In this document: positions 34,452 to 45,939 of the stretch, piece by piece
Position numbering within the stretch: position 1 is the stretch's first letter
Layout: each line of letters starts with the position of its first letter
Assembly (NCBI GenBank): GCA_022747635.1
Contig: JAKTNV010000001.1
Coordinates: 44,122,946-44,186,945 of the forward strand
Direction: 5' to 3'
DNA: 64,000 nucleotides
Source: Hetaerina americana
Taxonomy: Eukaryota > Arthropoda > Insecta > Odonata > Calopterygidae
Position numbers and translations under genes: made by a program
Notes under the pieces: generated by a model
Databases searched by the model: none
Seen by the model: only the letters and a program-made list of their open reading frames with translations
Told to the model about the DNA's origin: nothing

Positions 34452-34854
34452 GTAGAGAGCACTCGAACGCGTGTTTCCCTTAAGCTCTCACTCCGCTTTC
34501 AGATCCTTTTTCTCTAGCTTGGAGAGTAAAAACAGCAACCAGGATCCCTCTCTTGCGACACGAAATATTTTACCTCGTATTTCTAAATTCTTTTCCCCTC
34601 TTTATATCTTCCGCTCTCATTCACGCTTAGGCCAAGTTTACATCTCAGGAACGTACTCCCGATCAAACAAGCCCTTGACTGATGAACGTGCTTGGTGGCA
34701 GTTCTCTTGCCCAAGTTATATAAAGGACGGATTAATAACCCATTATTTCGTGGGAAACCGAATGGCGGCATAAAGAAGGGGACTACGCGGTAAATTACAT
34801 ACACTTAAGATAGGGATAAGTTCGGGGTGAGCGCCCACCTATTAAAAACCAACC
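34452..34854. other. Non-coding or intronic stretch
   Basis: A good polypyrimidine-AG acceptor occurs at 34480-34502 and opens a frame in the right phase, but no donor or conserved sequence supports an exon there. Confidence 0.4.
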
Positions 34855-35420
34855 TTTGGGTCGCCAACTGAGATGGAAGGGGGGGGCACTAAACGTTTCA
34901 GTATTAATAATGGGGTGGATAGGAAAGTCAAGCTCCGTGAGTGGAATGGAGTGGCATCGCGAGAGTTGGAGGCAAATGGTTAGGCACCGAAGACGAGGAA
35001 AGTGGGAGCTTCGCAGGGAATGGGGACGAAGCTAGGAGTTAGGATCGCGAGGGCGAGGAGCGAAGGGCTGCTTCCGCACCCGCCGCGAGAGAGCTCGCTG
35101 CCTGGGTAGCTGCGACGACCCTTCCGTGCCACAGCACTGAGGTCTCATTTAACCGCACGCTCCGCCGACTCCAACCTCTCTTCCGCCGCCCCTACCCCTC
35201 TTTCACCGCACACCCCTCTCGCACACAGGCACACTAAATTCCCTTCTCCACTCAAACCGCACAATTGGCCGCTATTCCATTCCTGCTCTCCTCCTCCTCT
35301 CCTCGAATAAGTTACCCTTGAGTTTAATTTCCATTTTCCCTTATCCAATTTCAACCTTCCCGAAACACTTCCGCATATTTGCGAGCATATCTTTTGTCGC
35401 TTTCCCATTTCACTTTCTCA
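34855..35420. other. GC-rich block (purine-rich then pyrimidine-rich)
   Basis: Purine-rich on the plus strand to about 35060, a CpG-rich centre at 35070-35110, then pyrimidine-rich to about 35300. It has the same layout as the block at 29.3-30.2 kb. No exon was identified. Confidence 0.55.
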
Positions 35421-36396
35421 CCACGCTTTTGGACGCGTTGACGTGAAATTTTGAAATCTCTCTTGAGATTCATCATGTTGAACTTTTATTAATGACACCA
35501 TGAACTAATTGAAGTCCTTTAAAGCATCAACAAAATTTCAGAGTTCTCTTCGAAAATTGATAATTGTAGCCCTACTCTTGCATTCAGTTACGCACGCAGA
35601 ATATCGTCAGTTCTTCAAATGCACATCTCTACTCGAACTTGAATCTTAACCATTTGCTTCGCTATACCTTTCATTTGTTGGTCCTCAAGAAGTCAGAAAG
35701 AGTATGCAATTGCATCATGTTACTATCTCTATATTTAAATTCAATTATATATTGTGCGAATTCGGGTTTACTGTATGTCGACTGTGTCTAACTCAGCTAT
35801 TCTATCCATCACATCTACGAATTGATTAGTTGGGGAGTTTTTGTGCCTCTCTCATACCCATAGACGAAACAAGAATTTACTGCTACATTAATTCAAGAAA
35901 ACCCTCTAATTCTCGAGTTTTATATGAACAATTTAACGACTAATTTTAAATATTTATTATAAACCTTTTTCCCATAGCTTACCCCATTTTTTGGCCTTCA
36001 AGTTCAATTTAGTTATTATTTGAACGCTATTACTCGGACTGTTTCAGATAATTTTGTATTGAATTCAACTTTTGTATTTCAAGATCGTTGATGAAATTAT
36101 CTGAGCAAAAGTATGGTCTTTAAAACTGCGTCATCGAAGCCTACGCAAGTCTTTGATAATGGTATAGCCGATTTCATGTGGTAGACATGGCTGATTGTTA
36201 GTTTAAACCATGATCAACAAATCATTTTAAGAATTGACATTACTGCTCAAAGAAGGAACTAAGTCAAAGTTGCAACTTTGGTGTTGGATGGCAAATGTGT
36301 TATCTGCCTGATCGCGTCGTCTTCAAACCCAAAATTACTACATGATTTATATAATTACTAATGTTTTGTGGCATTGTAACTCAAATGAATAGAATC
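35421..36396. other. AT-rich non-coding stretch
   Basis: No gene recognised on either strand. Confidence 0.5.
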
Positions 36397-36447
36397 ATGA
36401 GCGATCCTTGGTTCAGAATCGGCACTGATCTACATCCATATAAAATG
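36397..36447 (+). CDS. Possible short exon with consensus donor
   Basis: An ATG at 36397 opens MSDPWFRIGTDLHPYKM, and the frame meets a full-consensus donor ('aaaatg|gtaagt') in phase 0. The upstream edge is unclear: either a first coding exon or an exon with an acceptor at 36392 or 36416. The peptide looks like coding sequence, but it is too short to identify, and a chance match is possible. Confidence 0.22.
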
Positions 36448-37361
36448 GTAAGTAAAAATTCTATGACTTCTTAATTTTATTTAATCCAATAATTTAAATA
36501 CGGTTAATTGTTTTTAATAAAGAATGTGATTGATCATCCTTCACACTAGGTTTACGCTTTTTAGATGAATGCATCATGGATCTATGCCAAAATAAGGGTT
36601 TTTCGCTGTAGCATTCCCATTTGAAAATAAATCAATGTTCCGGCTCTCAATTGCTTCCCATTTCCCATTGGACGATCGTGTTCCGTACATTCTCAATATC
36701 GCATGCCACACGCCTCTGGTCCATCGACCACTATCACACCGATCACATTCATTCACTCTCTCCCTCTCGCTTTAATCCATCTCTCTCTCTCTCTCTGCAT
36801 AGCTCTTCTTCACAATCTCTCTCGCTCTCTATCCTTCTTATCTCTCGCACGTACAAACTTCGTCCATGGGCGCGCATTTTAATTCGTTGCTGCGATTGAT
36901 TTATCGGAAATCGACCTCACTCCAAGAGAAAATCGCTGAAATCAAATTCAATGGAGTGATTTTGCAAGTATGCAGATTACTTTTTTCCTCCCTCGGATCA
37001 AATATCGACGTGTCCTGTCTCGCAGCCGTGGGAAGCGTTCACGGTAGCACGCTGCCCTCCTTAATGTAATAAAAATGTTCTCCACCGCTCAAAGAGGAAA
37101 TATTTTGCATATAACAGCTAATTCCGAGTTAATAACTAAAATGTTATGGAAATTTAGGCATCACCACCGACAAAGCCGTTCGAAAAGGATTATGAGAGAA
37201 AACACGTAAGGGATTAGGAGTGAAATTTGAACAGAAAATTGCAATTTTGGCAGTCTAATGTTTTTTCCCTTCACGAAGAGATTTCCACCAACAAGGTCAT
37301 CATAAATAGAATTAGAAAAACTTATATCGAACGAATTTTTCAAATCGAATGTTTGGCTATT
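36448..37361. other. Non-coding stretch with CT-rich tract
   Basis: 36755-36845 is a CT-rich tract with CTCTCT runs. Otherwise nothing recognised. Confidence 0.5.
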
Positions 37362-37420
37362 CAAGCTTGCACATGTTAAACCGAGCTATAAAATAGCAAG
37401 GCTTAATATGTGCAAGCTTG
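37362..37420. ncRNA. Candidate small-RNA precursor hairpin
   Basis: A 59-nt hairpin with 27-nt arms, starting 'caagcttgcacat' and ending 'atgtgcaagcttg'. About 23 of 27 positions pair, with single mismatches, and the 5-nt loop is 'taaaa'. Size and pairing are in the range of an animal pre-miRNA, though the loop is short. I do not recognise the arm sequence as a known microRNA. A tiny fold-back element is an equally simple reading. Confidence 0.25.
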
Positions 37421-37989
37421 CATGACTAGATACACACAAATATTTAAGTAAGGGCCTTACATTGGATTTTAGCAGGTATTTGTTCACGATGAAATTGTTA
37501 TGGAAAAATATAACACCTTTTCGGGTGAGTGCGTGCTTGCCTCATAGATTTTCAACTGTGGTGGGGTGTTTAAAAATCATTTTTATTATAAAAAATATCC
37601 CTTGCCGTTAATTGAATTCATACAGTTTCTTTTCCAACAAAATAATTTTTGTATCAGACAAGTCTACATTAATTAATGTAAAAATCATTAGTACATATGT
37701 TGAAAGTTTTTTGTGGAAAAGGGCTAGTCGTAATAACACGAATATTCACATAGTTCACAAAATTAGGCGTGATGTAACAAATGTGAACATTTTCAGTCTA
37801 TCAGTCAAACTTCCGATACATGTAAAAGTTTAACCGTTCTATGCAAGAATGGCAGGCGAGTATGTGTGAAATGTTCGATTGTTTTTCTTGAAACGGTGAT
37901 TCCACCCGATAATATTGGATTTTATGGTCATAGTAAAACAATATACACACACAGACTACCAAATAGCTATCTCCTAACAAAACACAAAC
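37421..37989. other. AT-rich non-coding stretch
   Basis: No gene recognised. Confidence 0.5.
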
Positions 37990-38634
37990 CAACCCAGCAT
38001 CCTACTCTACACAAAGTTCCTTTTCATCTCTGAGTACTTCCTACTTTCCTTCATCCTGTTCAACATCCCTATCCTATCCCAGCCATTTCCTCGTTTGCCT
38101 AACATTATCCCCTCTATTACAGTCGTCAATATCCCATTGCCGGTCAAAATCTGTTTCATCCATTTTTCCTGCCTCCATAGGATTTCTCCCGACAATCCCC
38201 TCCCCTCACCAACCAATACCCAGCACTTCCTCATTTGTTTTTTTCCGTCGAATTTACCTTCTCCTTCCTTCTCTACACCCACATTTCAAAAGCCTCGGAT
38301 TCATTTCTATCATCCTGCTTAGGGACCATGTTTTCACGCCATGCATAACGACGGTCCATATAAAAGTTTTTACGAGCCGTTTTTTTAACGTCCTTACTCA
38401 ACTTCCCTGTCATCAACTCCCTCCTCCTTGTGAAAGCCTCTTTGCCTGGCGCAATTCTTCTCCTTACGTCCCTACTGGTACTTTGATCATTTTGGTCCGA
38501 AACACTTCCATAATACGTAAACCGTTACACCTGCTCTAGTTTTTGCCGTCCTATTTTTACATTTATCTTAGCCTTTCTATTTCTGGAAAATTTCATAATC
38601 TTCGTTTTATTTGCATTTATTCTTATCCCATATC
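37990..38634 (-). pseudogene. LINE fragment: C-terminal (thumb) coding region and 3' end
   Basis: On the minus strand the frame starts next to the mariner with RYGIRINANKTKIM and continues through matches to the copy at 50287-50817 (KDVRRRIA.., EAFTRRRELMTGKLSKDVKK, SEAFEMWV) with frameshifts, then GLSGEILWRQ. These are the thumb and C-terminal parts of a non-LTR retrotransposon polymerase. The RT palm expected just upstream is absent. The mariner at 38637-39389 separates this piece from the RT fingers at 39401-39670. Confidence 0.8.
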
Positions 38635-38636
38635 TA

Positions 38637-38669
38637 CGAGGGTCATCCGGAAAGTAGTACCCGTTCGTG
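38637..38669 (+). repeat. Mariner terminal inverted repeat, left
   Basis: 33 bp, identical in reverse complement to 39357-39389. Confidence 0.95.
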
Positions 38670-38797
38670 CCGCATGAAGTGCTGACGACGCGAGTAGCCG
38701 CTGGACGAGGTCAGATAGCTTCAGTGGCTTGTCTGCCTTCTCTGAGCCAAGTTGCGTGACGCTAGCATTGCCTGTGTTGTTTCTGTGATTGTTTACA

Positions 38798-39196
38798 ATG
38801 TTTAAAAAAATTGAGAACGCCGCCAGTTGTGAAGTGAGGGCAGTGATTAAATTCCTCAATGCAAGAAACGTTCGCCCATGTGATATTCATCGCCAATTAA
38901 AGGAGGTGTATGGAGACAATGTAATGGACGAGTCGTCTGTTCGGCGGTGGTGTCGCAACTTCAACATGGGGAGGGGGAACACACACGACGATGAGCGTTC
39001 GGGGAGACCGTCTGTCATTACAGACCAACTGGTGAGCTCAGTTGACGAATTCGTGAGGAACGATCGGCGCGTCACAATTGATGACATCTGTGAGCATTTT
39101 CCCAATGTTTCTCGAACAATTGTTCATGAAATTGTTAAACACCATCTGCATTATGCAAAAATTTGTGCAAGATGGGTCCCTCGCGTATCTCAATGA
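38798..39196 (+). CDS. Truncated mariner transposase, DNA-binding part only
   Basis: From the ATG at 38798, 132 codons are open. They cover the two helix-turn-helix regions of a mariner transposase (N-terminal HTH through SSVRRWCRNF, the ERSGRPS linker, then DICEHFPNVSRTIVHEIVKH) and run to ARWVPR, the WVPH-type motif just before the catalytic domain. An internal deletion near 39190-39200 then shifts the frame and ends it. The catalytic aspartates are gone. The remaining C-terminal frame (AGIQKLVTRYDKCLNLLGDYVEK, stop at 39290) is in another frame. Such DNA-binding-only products can compete with an active transposase in other families. Whether this one is expressed is unknown. Confidence 0.85.
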   Translation: MFKKIENAASCEVRAVIKFLNARNVRPCDIHRQLKEVYGDNVMDESSVRRWCRNFNMGRGNTHDDERSGRPSVITDQLVSSVDEFVRNDRRVTIDDICEHFPNVSRTIVHEIVKHHLHYAKICARWVPRVSQ

Positions 39197-39356
39197 GCTG
39201 GCGGCGAAGGACTATGCAGCAGGAATACAGAAACTTGTCACACGTTATGACAAATGCCTTAATTTGCTTGGAGATTATGTTGAGAAGTAGTTTAAAGTAT
39301 CCTCTTTCAAATAAAATTTTTTATGTTTGTTAATATTTACTTTTGTGTCTTTATTT

Positions 39357-39389
39357 CACGAACGGGTACTACTTTCCGGATGACCCTCG
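39357..39389 (-). repeat. Mariner terminal inverted repeat, right
   Basis: Mirror of 38637-38669, followed by the TA target duplication. Confidence 0.95.
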
Positions 39390-39391
39390 TA

Positions 39392-40235
39392 TTTTTTGAC
39401 TTACCTGACTTGATTGTATTCTATTCTCCTCTCAATTAGTGATCTCATTACTGCAATCACAGCATGCGTGCCCCTCCCCTTACTAAACCTAAACTGATAA
39501 CCCATTAAGTAACCATTTGCCCTGCTCTCAATCCTTTTGTTGATAATCCTGAGAACCACTTCAGCTGCGTGGGATATCAAATTTATTGTCCTGTGGTCCT
39601 CACATGATGTTGCCTTTATCTTTTTCGGAATAGGAAATCTGATCTCACTTAGTCTTCCGGCCAGATTCATTCCTCATAGATACTATTAATCAGTCCATAT
39701 AGCCTCTTCCTCCCACATTTTCCGAAACACTACAGTAGTTCCGCAGGAATGTTTTCCACCCCACAGCCTTGTTTAGTTTCATCTCCCTAAATGCCCTTTC
39801 TATCTCATCGTCGAGTGTATCTGGAGCTAAGTTATCTTCATCTACGTCATGTTGCTTTTCTATGTCAAAGCTTGCTGGCACGACATTGGCCGAGCACGAC
39901 ATATGGCCGATTGGTCCGAGTCCCGTCGTTGACAGGACTTATATTCTCAATAGTGTCCACCATTATATTCTTGAGAATGATTATTGAGGTGGTTTTCCCT
40001 TGCCATCCTTAATAGTGTTTTTAACGCGACACCATCATTCAATGGCCTCCCCTACCGGGGTCTGACGCCTCACTGAGGAACAGACGCTGTGCGGACTACC
40101 TTTCGGCTGGCTCCTAAACTTCGACCTATCTGGCATGACCTTACCAGGGGCAGTTATCATTGCTCCCGGCAGTACAGCTCTAGGGGTTATCGGGAAGGCA
40201 CAAGCCCTTCCACAAAAACCTTTTTAAAGGAAACC
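39392..40235 (-). pseudogene. LINE fragment: 5' non-coding part and RT fingers
   Basis: The minus strand reads, from 40235 down, a 5' part matching 12440-12765, then directly the segment before the RT (DDEIERAFREMKLNKAVG at about 39750-39810), a short broken stretch, and the RT fingers (RFPIPKKIKATSCEDHRTIN, then VLRIINKRIESRANGY...QFRFSKGRGTHAV) at 39401-39670. The endonuclease is missing between the 5' part and the RT, and the palm with its YADD box is missing after IEYNQVR. It is therefore a doubly deleted LINE copy. Low-level stops are present. Confidence 0.8.
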
Positions 40236-40859
40236 GAGCCAGTGGAACTGAAAATCAGTTAGATAAAAACATATTTTTGCACTAAATGGACGCAACAGTG
40301 ATGAGCATGATACTAATTTTCTTAGATTTTAAATTGAAAAAGTGTTAAAGATGCTGATGTATATAACCACGTGTGTTGTGATAGACCTACTTGAGGCATT
40401 TATTCGGCACCGTAAATAATACCTTGTGCGAAGAGAAAATAGAAAGAAAATGGATTTAGGAAAAAAGATAATTAGTACTCCGTTCTCTGTGGAAATATCT
40501 CGCTCTTTTGTTTTGTTTGAAATATATTCCGTCGCACCAAGTTCCCTACCGTCCGTCCTGTCCTTCACCGCATGGGAGCATGGCTGCGGTGGTTCCGCCC
40601 TGAAAAATTGGGCTTCCAAGGTATTCTCTCCAAGACTAAAGGCACGCGTGTTTCACAGACCTCCAATTACTTTCCTCCATCCTGAAATGTTTTAGTTGCG
40701 CTGAGGATCTGGTATTTATGCCCCAAGCATTAATCATGGACCCTCGAATGGAGGAGAGCAGAAATTAATTAGATTTGCTCGGTTTCTGAAGGGAATATTC
40801 AAAACGCGGGAGAGGTTATTTAAAAAAAACTGAAGGGGAAAAAATGGAGAGGGTGTTTT
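40236..40859. other. Non-coding stretch
   Basis: No gene recognised. Open frames at 40329-40695 on both strands lack motifs. Confidence 0.5.
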
Positions 40860-41400
40860 GGAGAGCGATTTGAACATTCCCTTCTAGGGCCAGAACAGCA
40901 GGCGGCCTTGCAGTCGGAAAAAACCGCATCCTCGTTTTTTATATTCCTCATCCCTCACACTTTCCCCCGCATAATCTCTCTCTCTCCTGTTTCTTCCCAC
41001 TCTTTCTTCCCTGACTCTAACTTTCTGCCTGTCTCCACAGACAGAGGGAAAGAGATCGCCCATAAGTCTCTGAGCTGTCAATGGCACGCGTGTGGATTTT
41101 ATATCTCCTCCTACCCCCCTCTGCATGCTCACCACACCCCCCTTTCGTTACCCGCCGCCTTCCAACTCGCGGGAAGCGAACAAAAAGAACGCCGGCTGGC
41201 TCTTTTCGACCACTCCTTATGCAGTATGCATCCGTGGACCCGTCACTCTTTCGGGTCCTTATCCATTCAGCCCGCCATTTTCCATTACGTTTCCTTTACC
41301 CCGGCCCCCCTCATCCTTTCCCGTCCCTCCCTCCTAGATTAGGCGACCCTCGTTCCTCGGAAAGCTAGACCTTTCCGCGAACTCGATCGAGATAAAAGGC
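40860..41400. other. GC-rich pyrimidine-biased block
   Basis: Pyrimidine-rich and CpG-containing on the plus strand. It gives overlapping frames in all three plus frames (Pro/Ser/Phe-rich), which argues against any being a protein. It belongs to the same class as the blocks at 21.7, 29.3, 34.9, 44.4 and 45.9 kb. Confidence 0.55.
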
Positions 41401-42879
41401 GGAATGGGTTTCTCTCCCGCTGAGCCGTTCCGCAAACCCCACTCTTTTTCTTATTCTATATTCCCTCGTCAGAAGTGTATTAAATGTTCCTCGGAAACCT
41501 CAGATTCCCTGGAACTGATTAAAATATTTACCTTGCTTGAGAATGTGACGGGAATTCCTAATCCCTTGAGGGTATCCAATCGGGCATTGACTCACAGGGA
41601 TGAGCCAAAGTTTTAATAAAGGAATAGCCCCTTTTCAGAGGTCACGATTTTCGTCTCACTCAACGATGCTCGAATGAGATAAAAAATTAATGCTGCATAA
41701 AATACGATCAAAAAGCAGTTTAATTAATTGAATTAACGTGTTACACTGGGCAAAAAGTGGAAAAATCTAAAGATCAATATGAAGCATGAAATTTGACCTA
41801 AGGCTCACAAGTTTCTCGAAGAATTAGCGTTCCAAATTAAAGAATCAAGGTTACAAATTTTGCCCAAGAAATTGATCTTTCCCTTTCCTCCGTTTTTATT
41901 AAAATTGTAACAAATTATAAGTAATTTTATTTATTTGCGGCATAAATCCTTTGAAGTTTTAGCGACGCAATTTTGCCACTGTGGTTCGAATGGATTTTTC
42001 TGCCAGTAGATTAATGTTTTGTGACTGGGCTGATTAGCTCCTGCCCCTGTTTGCACTTTACTCCATATTTGAGCTTGAGCTTTATATCAAAATCAATTTC
42101 ATCAATGAAACTGCTAATTTTTATTTATATATATACATTTATAAAATAAATCTTAACTAAGTTATTATTATTTAACTAACTTAACAAACTTAATAAGAGC
42201 ATATTATTGACTAATAATCATTTATTCAACTTACATCAATAGAGAAAGGCGCTCAGAGTATTAAAACTCGAAAAAAATATTTCTTATATCAATATATTCA
42301 TGTTTTCTGCTCTAACATATGTATACCACGAACAGATCCTGTGAGAAAATTCTGGCCATACGGTCAAGTTATCAGGAAATCAATATTCAGGCTTAAGGCT
42401 TGAAAGTTAAGCATCCAAAATCAATTGTACACATGCACAAGAAATAATTATTGTTTAAAATAATTTTATTTTTATATGTGCTGACTAATACTGGTACATT
42501 CTTGCCTGAATTTTATATGACATCGATGAAACAGCATACGAAATAAGGCAGAAGTGTTTTCATGTATCATTCTACAATAATATGATAAGTTGTCGATCGA
42601 CGTCAATTAAATTAACAATTTTGTTTCCATGCTGATCCATTAAAGATTCAATTGGAAATAATTGATCCAGGTTCTAATGGTGAGATTAGTATGCATTTCA
42701 CGTTCCCATTACTCCTTCCATTCCATATTATTGCAGACTTAAGCGTTTTTCATTAGAGCTGTTACCCCATATGTCCCTGTAATATATTGAGGCTTAACGT
42801 GAATAAACATATTTTATTCATGCTATTTTACTGATTAAAGGTAAGATTTGGATGGCCCCTAATGACTATTTCCTTTAAC
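41401..42879. other. AT-rich non-coding stretch
   Basis: No gene recognised. Confidence 0.5.
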
Positions 42880-43115
42880 GTATCACGCAAACTTCATCAT
42901 TTTCCCTACATTAATTCTTCCTTTATTTCTCCGTAACTTCTATCTGCCCTCATGCTGTCTAGAAAGCCCACACTTTTCTTTCCTCTACCCCGCTTACCCA
43001 GCATTCTGTCCTTCATCACAGCCGTCAACATCAAACTACCTTTCAACACGTTGTCGTATTAAAAACATGAATGGGAAAGGCAACAGGAAACCACCTAAAT
43101 TATCATTTCCATGAT
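42880..43115 (-). repeat. Short LINE remnant
   Basis: 'cagcattctgtccttcatca' and 'cagccgtcaacatcaaacta' on the plus strand parallel the 3' part of the LINE copies at 38.1 kb ('ctattacagtcgtcaatatc') and 50.2 kb. 'ggcaacaggaaaccacct' resembles the 5' part of the same family on the other strand. Highly decayed. Confidence 0.4.
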
Positions 43116-44379
43116 AAATATGGACTGACACATCTTATCACACACACTGACACATCTTTGTATTATGTAATTTTCTATTATTCTGGTTGCTAGTCACTGT
43201 CATTAATGGGAAACAATTTTGACTTAGTTATGTTTCATTGTACAGATTTTATATTTCCTTCGTTGGAAAATTAACTTGCGGGTGAAACTGGCATGAATGT
43301 TACCACAGAGAAATCCGTGGGAGAAATCTATCATGCTGTTTACACAGCAACATGATTATCCGGGTATATTGATGAAACATATGTCCTTTTTTCGTTAAGG
43401 GGAATTTGGCGAGTATTTTCACAGAGGTGATTCCATTATGGTGATATTTAGACAGCTTACGTGCCTTGAATCGGTAGCCACCATTATGCACCGTGACAGA
43501 ATTAAATTAGTCACTCTTGGCATATTAATGAAAAGTGCAGTCTCAACCATTCCACTAGATCCGCTTCGTGATAAAATCATGGACGACCTTTGTCGACGGT
43601 AATTCTGAAGGTGAACTGGATGAAAATGTGCCATAATTTAATTGTGTTCGTTGTCCAACCTGCTTACCATTTCTCTCTTAATTCATTTACCTTTCCAAAC
43701 ACGCGTAACCTTTTACTGTGATATCATTTACGTGTTGCAATATTTAGTCATCCAATGTGCAAAAACGTCTCCTAATTTCATTTAATAATTGAAATTTAAA
43801 CAAGGGACAGTTAAAATTCAAGCTTTGGTGTCAATCCCATAACCCATACTAATGAAAATTTAATTCCACAAATGAAAAAAAAGGCTTAAATATTATTTAA
43901 CTGTCGTTGTGTTGTGGGATATATTAAGCGGAATACGATATAAAAAATATATTGTCACGGATTTCAGACAGTATTAAGTTCAATGAGTATTTTTTATGAA
44001 AAACGTAACTAGTAATTTCATCTTTTTGGGGCCCATCTCACCACCATTCTGCATACCTATTTCTTTGATTCTTAGATTAACCGGTCCTTTTTTGTGTTTT
44101 TATTTAACTTCAACAATGGAAATTATGAGTTTTCCTTACTTGGGGCAGTATTTGTTCAATGGATCTTCCTTTTCTTTAAATGATAATGCTATTATTTGCG
44201 ATAGTGCACCCTAGGAACATGGTCGGAAAGTAATAATGTTCTACGTAAGTAGCTACTGTATTCGAAAGGAGACGAGCAGTTAAAAGGATGACATCTTTTA
44301 CCTTTGATTTTTCAACTTAACCCAATTGTTGTAATTCGTTTTCACTTGGTCTTCCACGCTCGAATAGCGTCGTCGTTTT
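43116..44379. other. Non-coding stretch
   Basis: Two overlapping minus-strand frames at 43300-43634 might be a broken mobile-element frame, but I recognise no family. Nothing else seen. Confidence 0.45.
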
Positions 44380-45060
44380 AGTCGAACACCTTCTCAGCGC
44401 AGTTTTGGTTCGAGGAAAAATCCCTGGCGCTCGTCACTCCGCCACATCCCCTTTATTTTCGCACTCCTTCACCCTCCTTTGTGGACCTCTCCTCGTCAGG
44501 CGTTCTTGCCGCGTCGACTAAGGGCGGAAGCCGCCGACTGGGGAGCACCGGACGGGGGTGAAAAGTTAGGGGAGGGAGGATGAAGGAAGGAAAAGAGGTG
44601 GGAAGGAGGAAGGAGTAAGAGATGTGGAGGGAAGAAGAAAACGAATTCTCAAGAGTATCACGGATTTCGAGGATTCGGTATGAGAGAAGCGAATGAAGGA
44701 AGTGGAAGGAGCGAGCACGAGGAGGGTATGAGAGAGTGAGGTAGAGAAGAGGGAAGGTACGGAGGGTTGAGGCGAAAAGGGCAGGGAGATACGAGAGAAG
44801 TAAGGGAAACGATAAGTTGCGGAGGATGGAGCCAAGGGGCTCCGGAGCGTGCAAAGGTTGTGGTTTCGGACACGCGGGGAAGCTCTCTTCGTTCTTATGT
44901 CCGCTACAGCATACTGAGGAGGAGGTCAAAGAAGTAGGCAGGGGATGAATAAGGGTTGCAATCACGCCCAAATGCAGCATAGCCAACCATGAAAAGTCGG
45001 AGGAGAGGGCGAGAGTGTGGGTAAGGAGACTTTCGTGAGGAAAACAGGGAGTTCATATAA
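44380..45060. other. GC-rich purine-biased block
   Basis: A short CpG-rich edge (44390-44560) is followed by strongly purine-rich plus strand to about 45050. Minus-strand frames of up to 177 codons are Ser/Pro/Leu/Phe-rich translations of the pyrimidine strand and are not credible genes. Confidence 0.6.
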
Positions 45061-45939
45061 TTAATGCCTTAAAGTTTTATGGAGTAAGTGTGAACTGTGA
45101 CTGAGCCATCATAATAATTAATGCGGATAATTGAGTCCTTACGTAGGTAACTTTCCCAGAATTAAAATAATAGAATAATGTAGATGTGAAGAAAGCAAGG
45201 CCATAATTTACACACACATGTACGTACTTTTACGTATATAAGGATAATTTGCACAGGCATACACACATGCGGACACACATCCTTGAAACTATTTTATCCT
45301 AATGATAGAAGATTGCAGGAGAACAGAGGGAAAGGAGGATATGGGCATAAAATAAGATTGGGAGCTTACAAAGAGCGTTGTGAAGCAAAGAGAAGACCAT
45401 GATGAGGAAGGAGCAACTTGCGTTTGCTCACGAGTATCTTTCTTTTTTCTCCCCTTTCAGTGAAACTCTTATTCAGTATACGTAATGAAGCCATATTAAA
45501 TGCATGGAAGTAAACACTTGGTAGGTAATCATGCCGTTTCATCAATTAAATAAGCCTAAAGCTTTGTGTTAATTTCAAAATATGAGGATCGAATAATCAT
45601 GATACAGGTATGGAGCCAGATCAATTGATAAATGTTAAGAGAGTGGACTGGATAGATATAAACCGCGTTGTGTAAATTTTAAAACGATCGATCAAGGATA
45701 ATGAAGTACTTCTTCGATTTAGGTAAAATAATTAGCCGGCATGGGAAATGAAGAGTGTCCACATTGCTGTATGAAATTCCGTCGTGTTTTTCTTTGTCCT
45801 AGAATTGTAATTTATGAACGAACGGATAGAAATAGAGGCGTTCTTTTATTCTGGGAAGCATGAATGCCAACGGGTTGAAAGGTGAAGAAACGTTGTTTTG
45901 GTTTCTCCCGGAGAAAAAACAATGCTCTTCTCATTTTTA
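45061..45939. other. AT-rich spacer between two biased blocks
   Basis: No gene recognised. Some purine-rich runs occur near 45300-45410. Confidence 0.5.

Larger units (their letters stand above)
38637..39389 (+). mobile_element. Mariner-type transposon, internally deleted, 753 bp
   Basis: Both ends are perfect 33-bp inverted repeats (38637-38669 and 39357-39389, starting 'cgagggtcatccggaaagta'). The element is flanked by TA on both sides (38635-38636 and 39390-39391), the target duplication of Tc1/mariner elements. It carries the N-terminal part of a mariner transposase and its last 40 or so codons, but the whole DD34D catalytic domain between them is missing. The element is non-autonomous, yet its ends look fit for mobilisation by a related transposase. 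Confidence 0.95.

Noticed and set aside
43300..43634. Two overlapping minus-strand frames that look like a frameshifted gene
   Set aside because: No motif could be tied to a known transposase or host protein, and there are no repeat ends.
44453..44986. Minus-strand frame of 177 codons
   Set aside because: Same cause: complement of a purine-rich tract, with overlapping frames also open.
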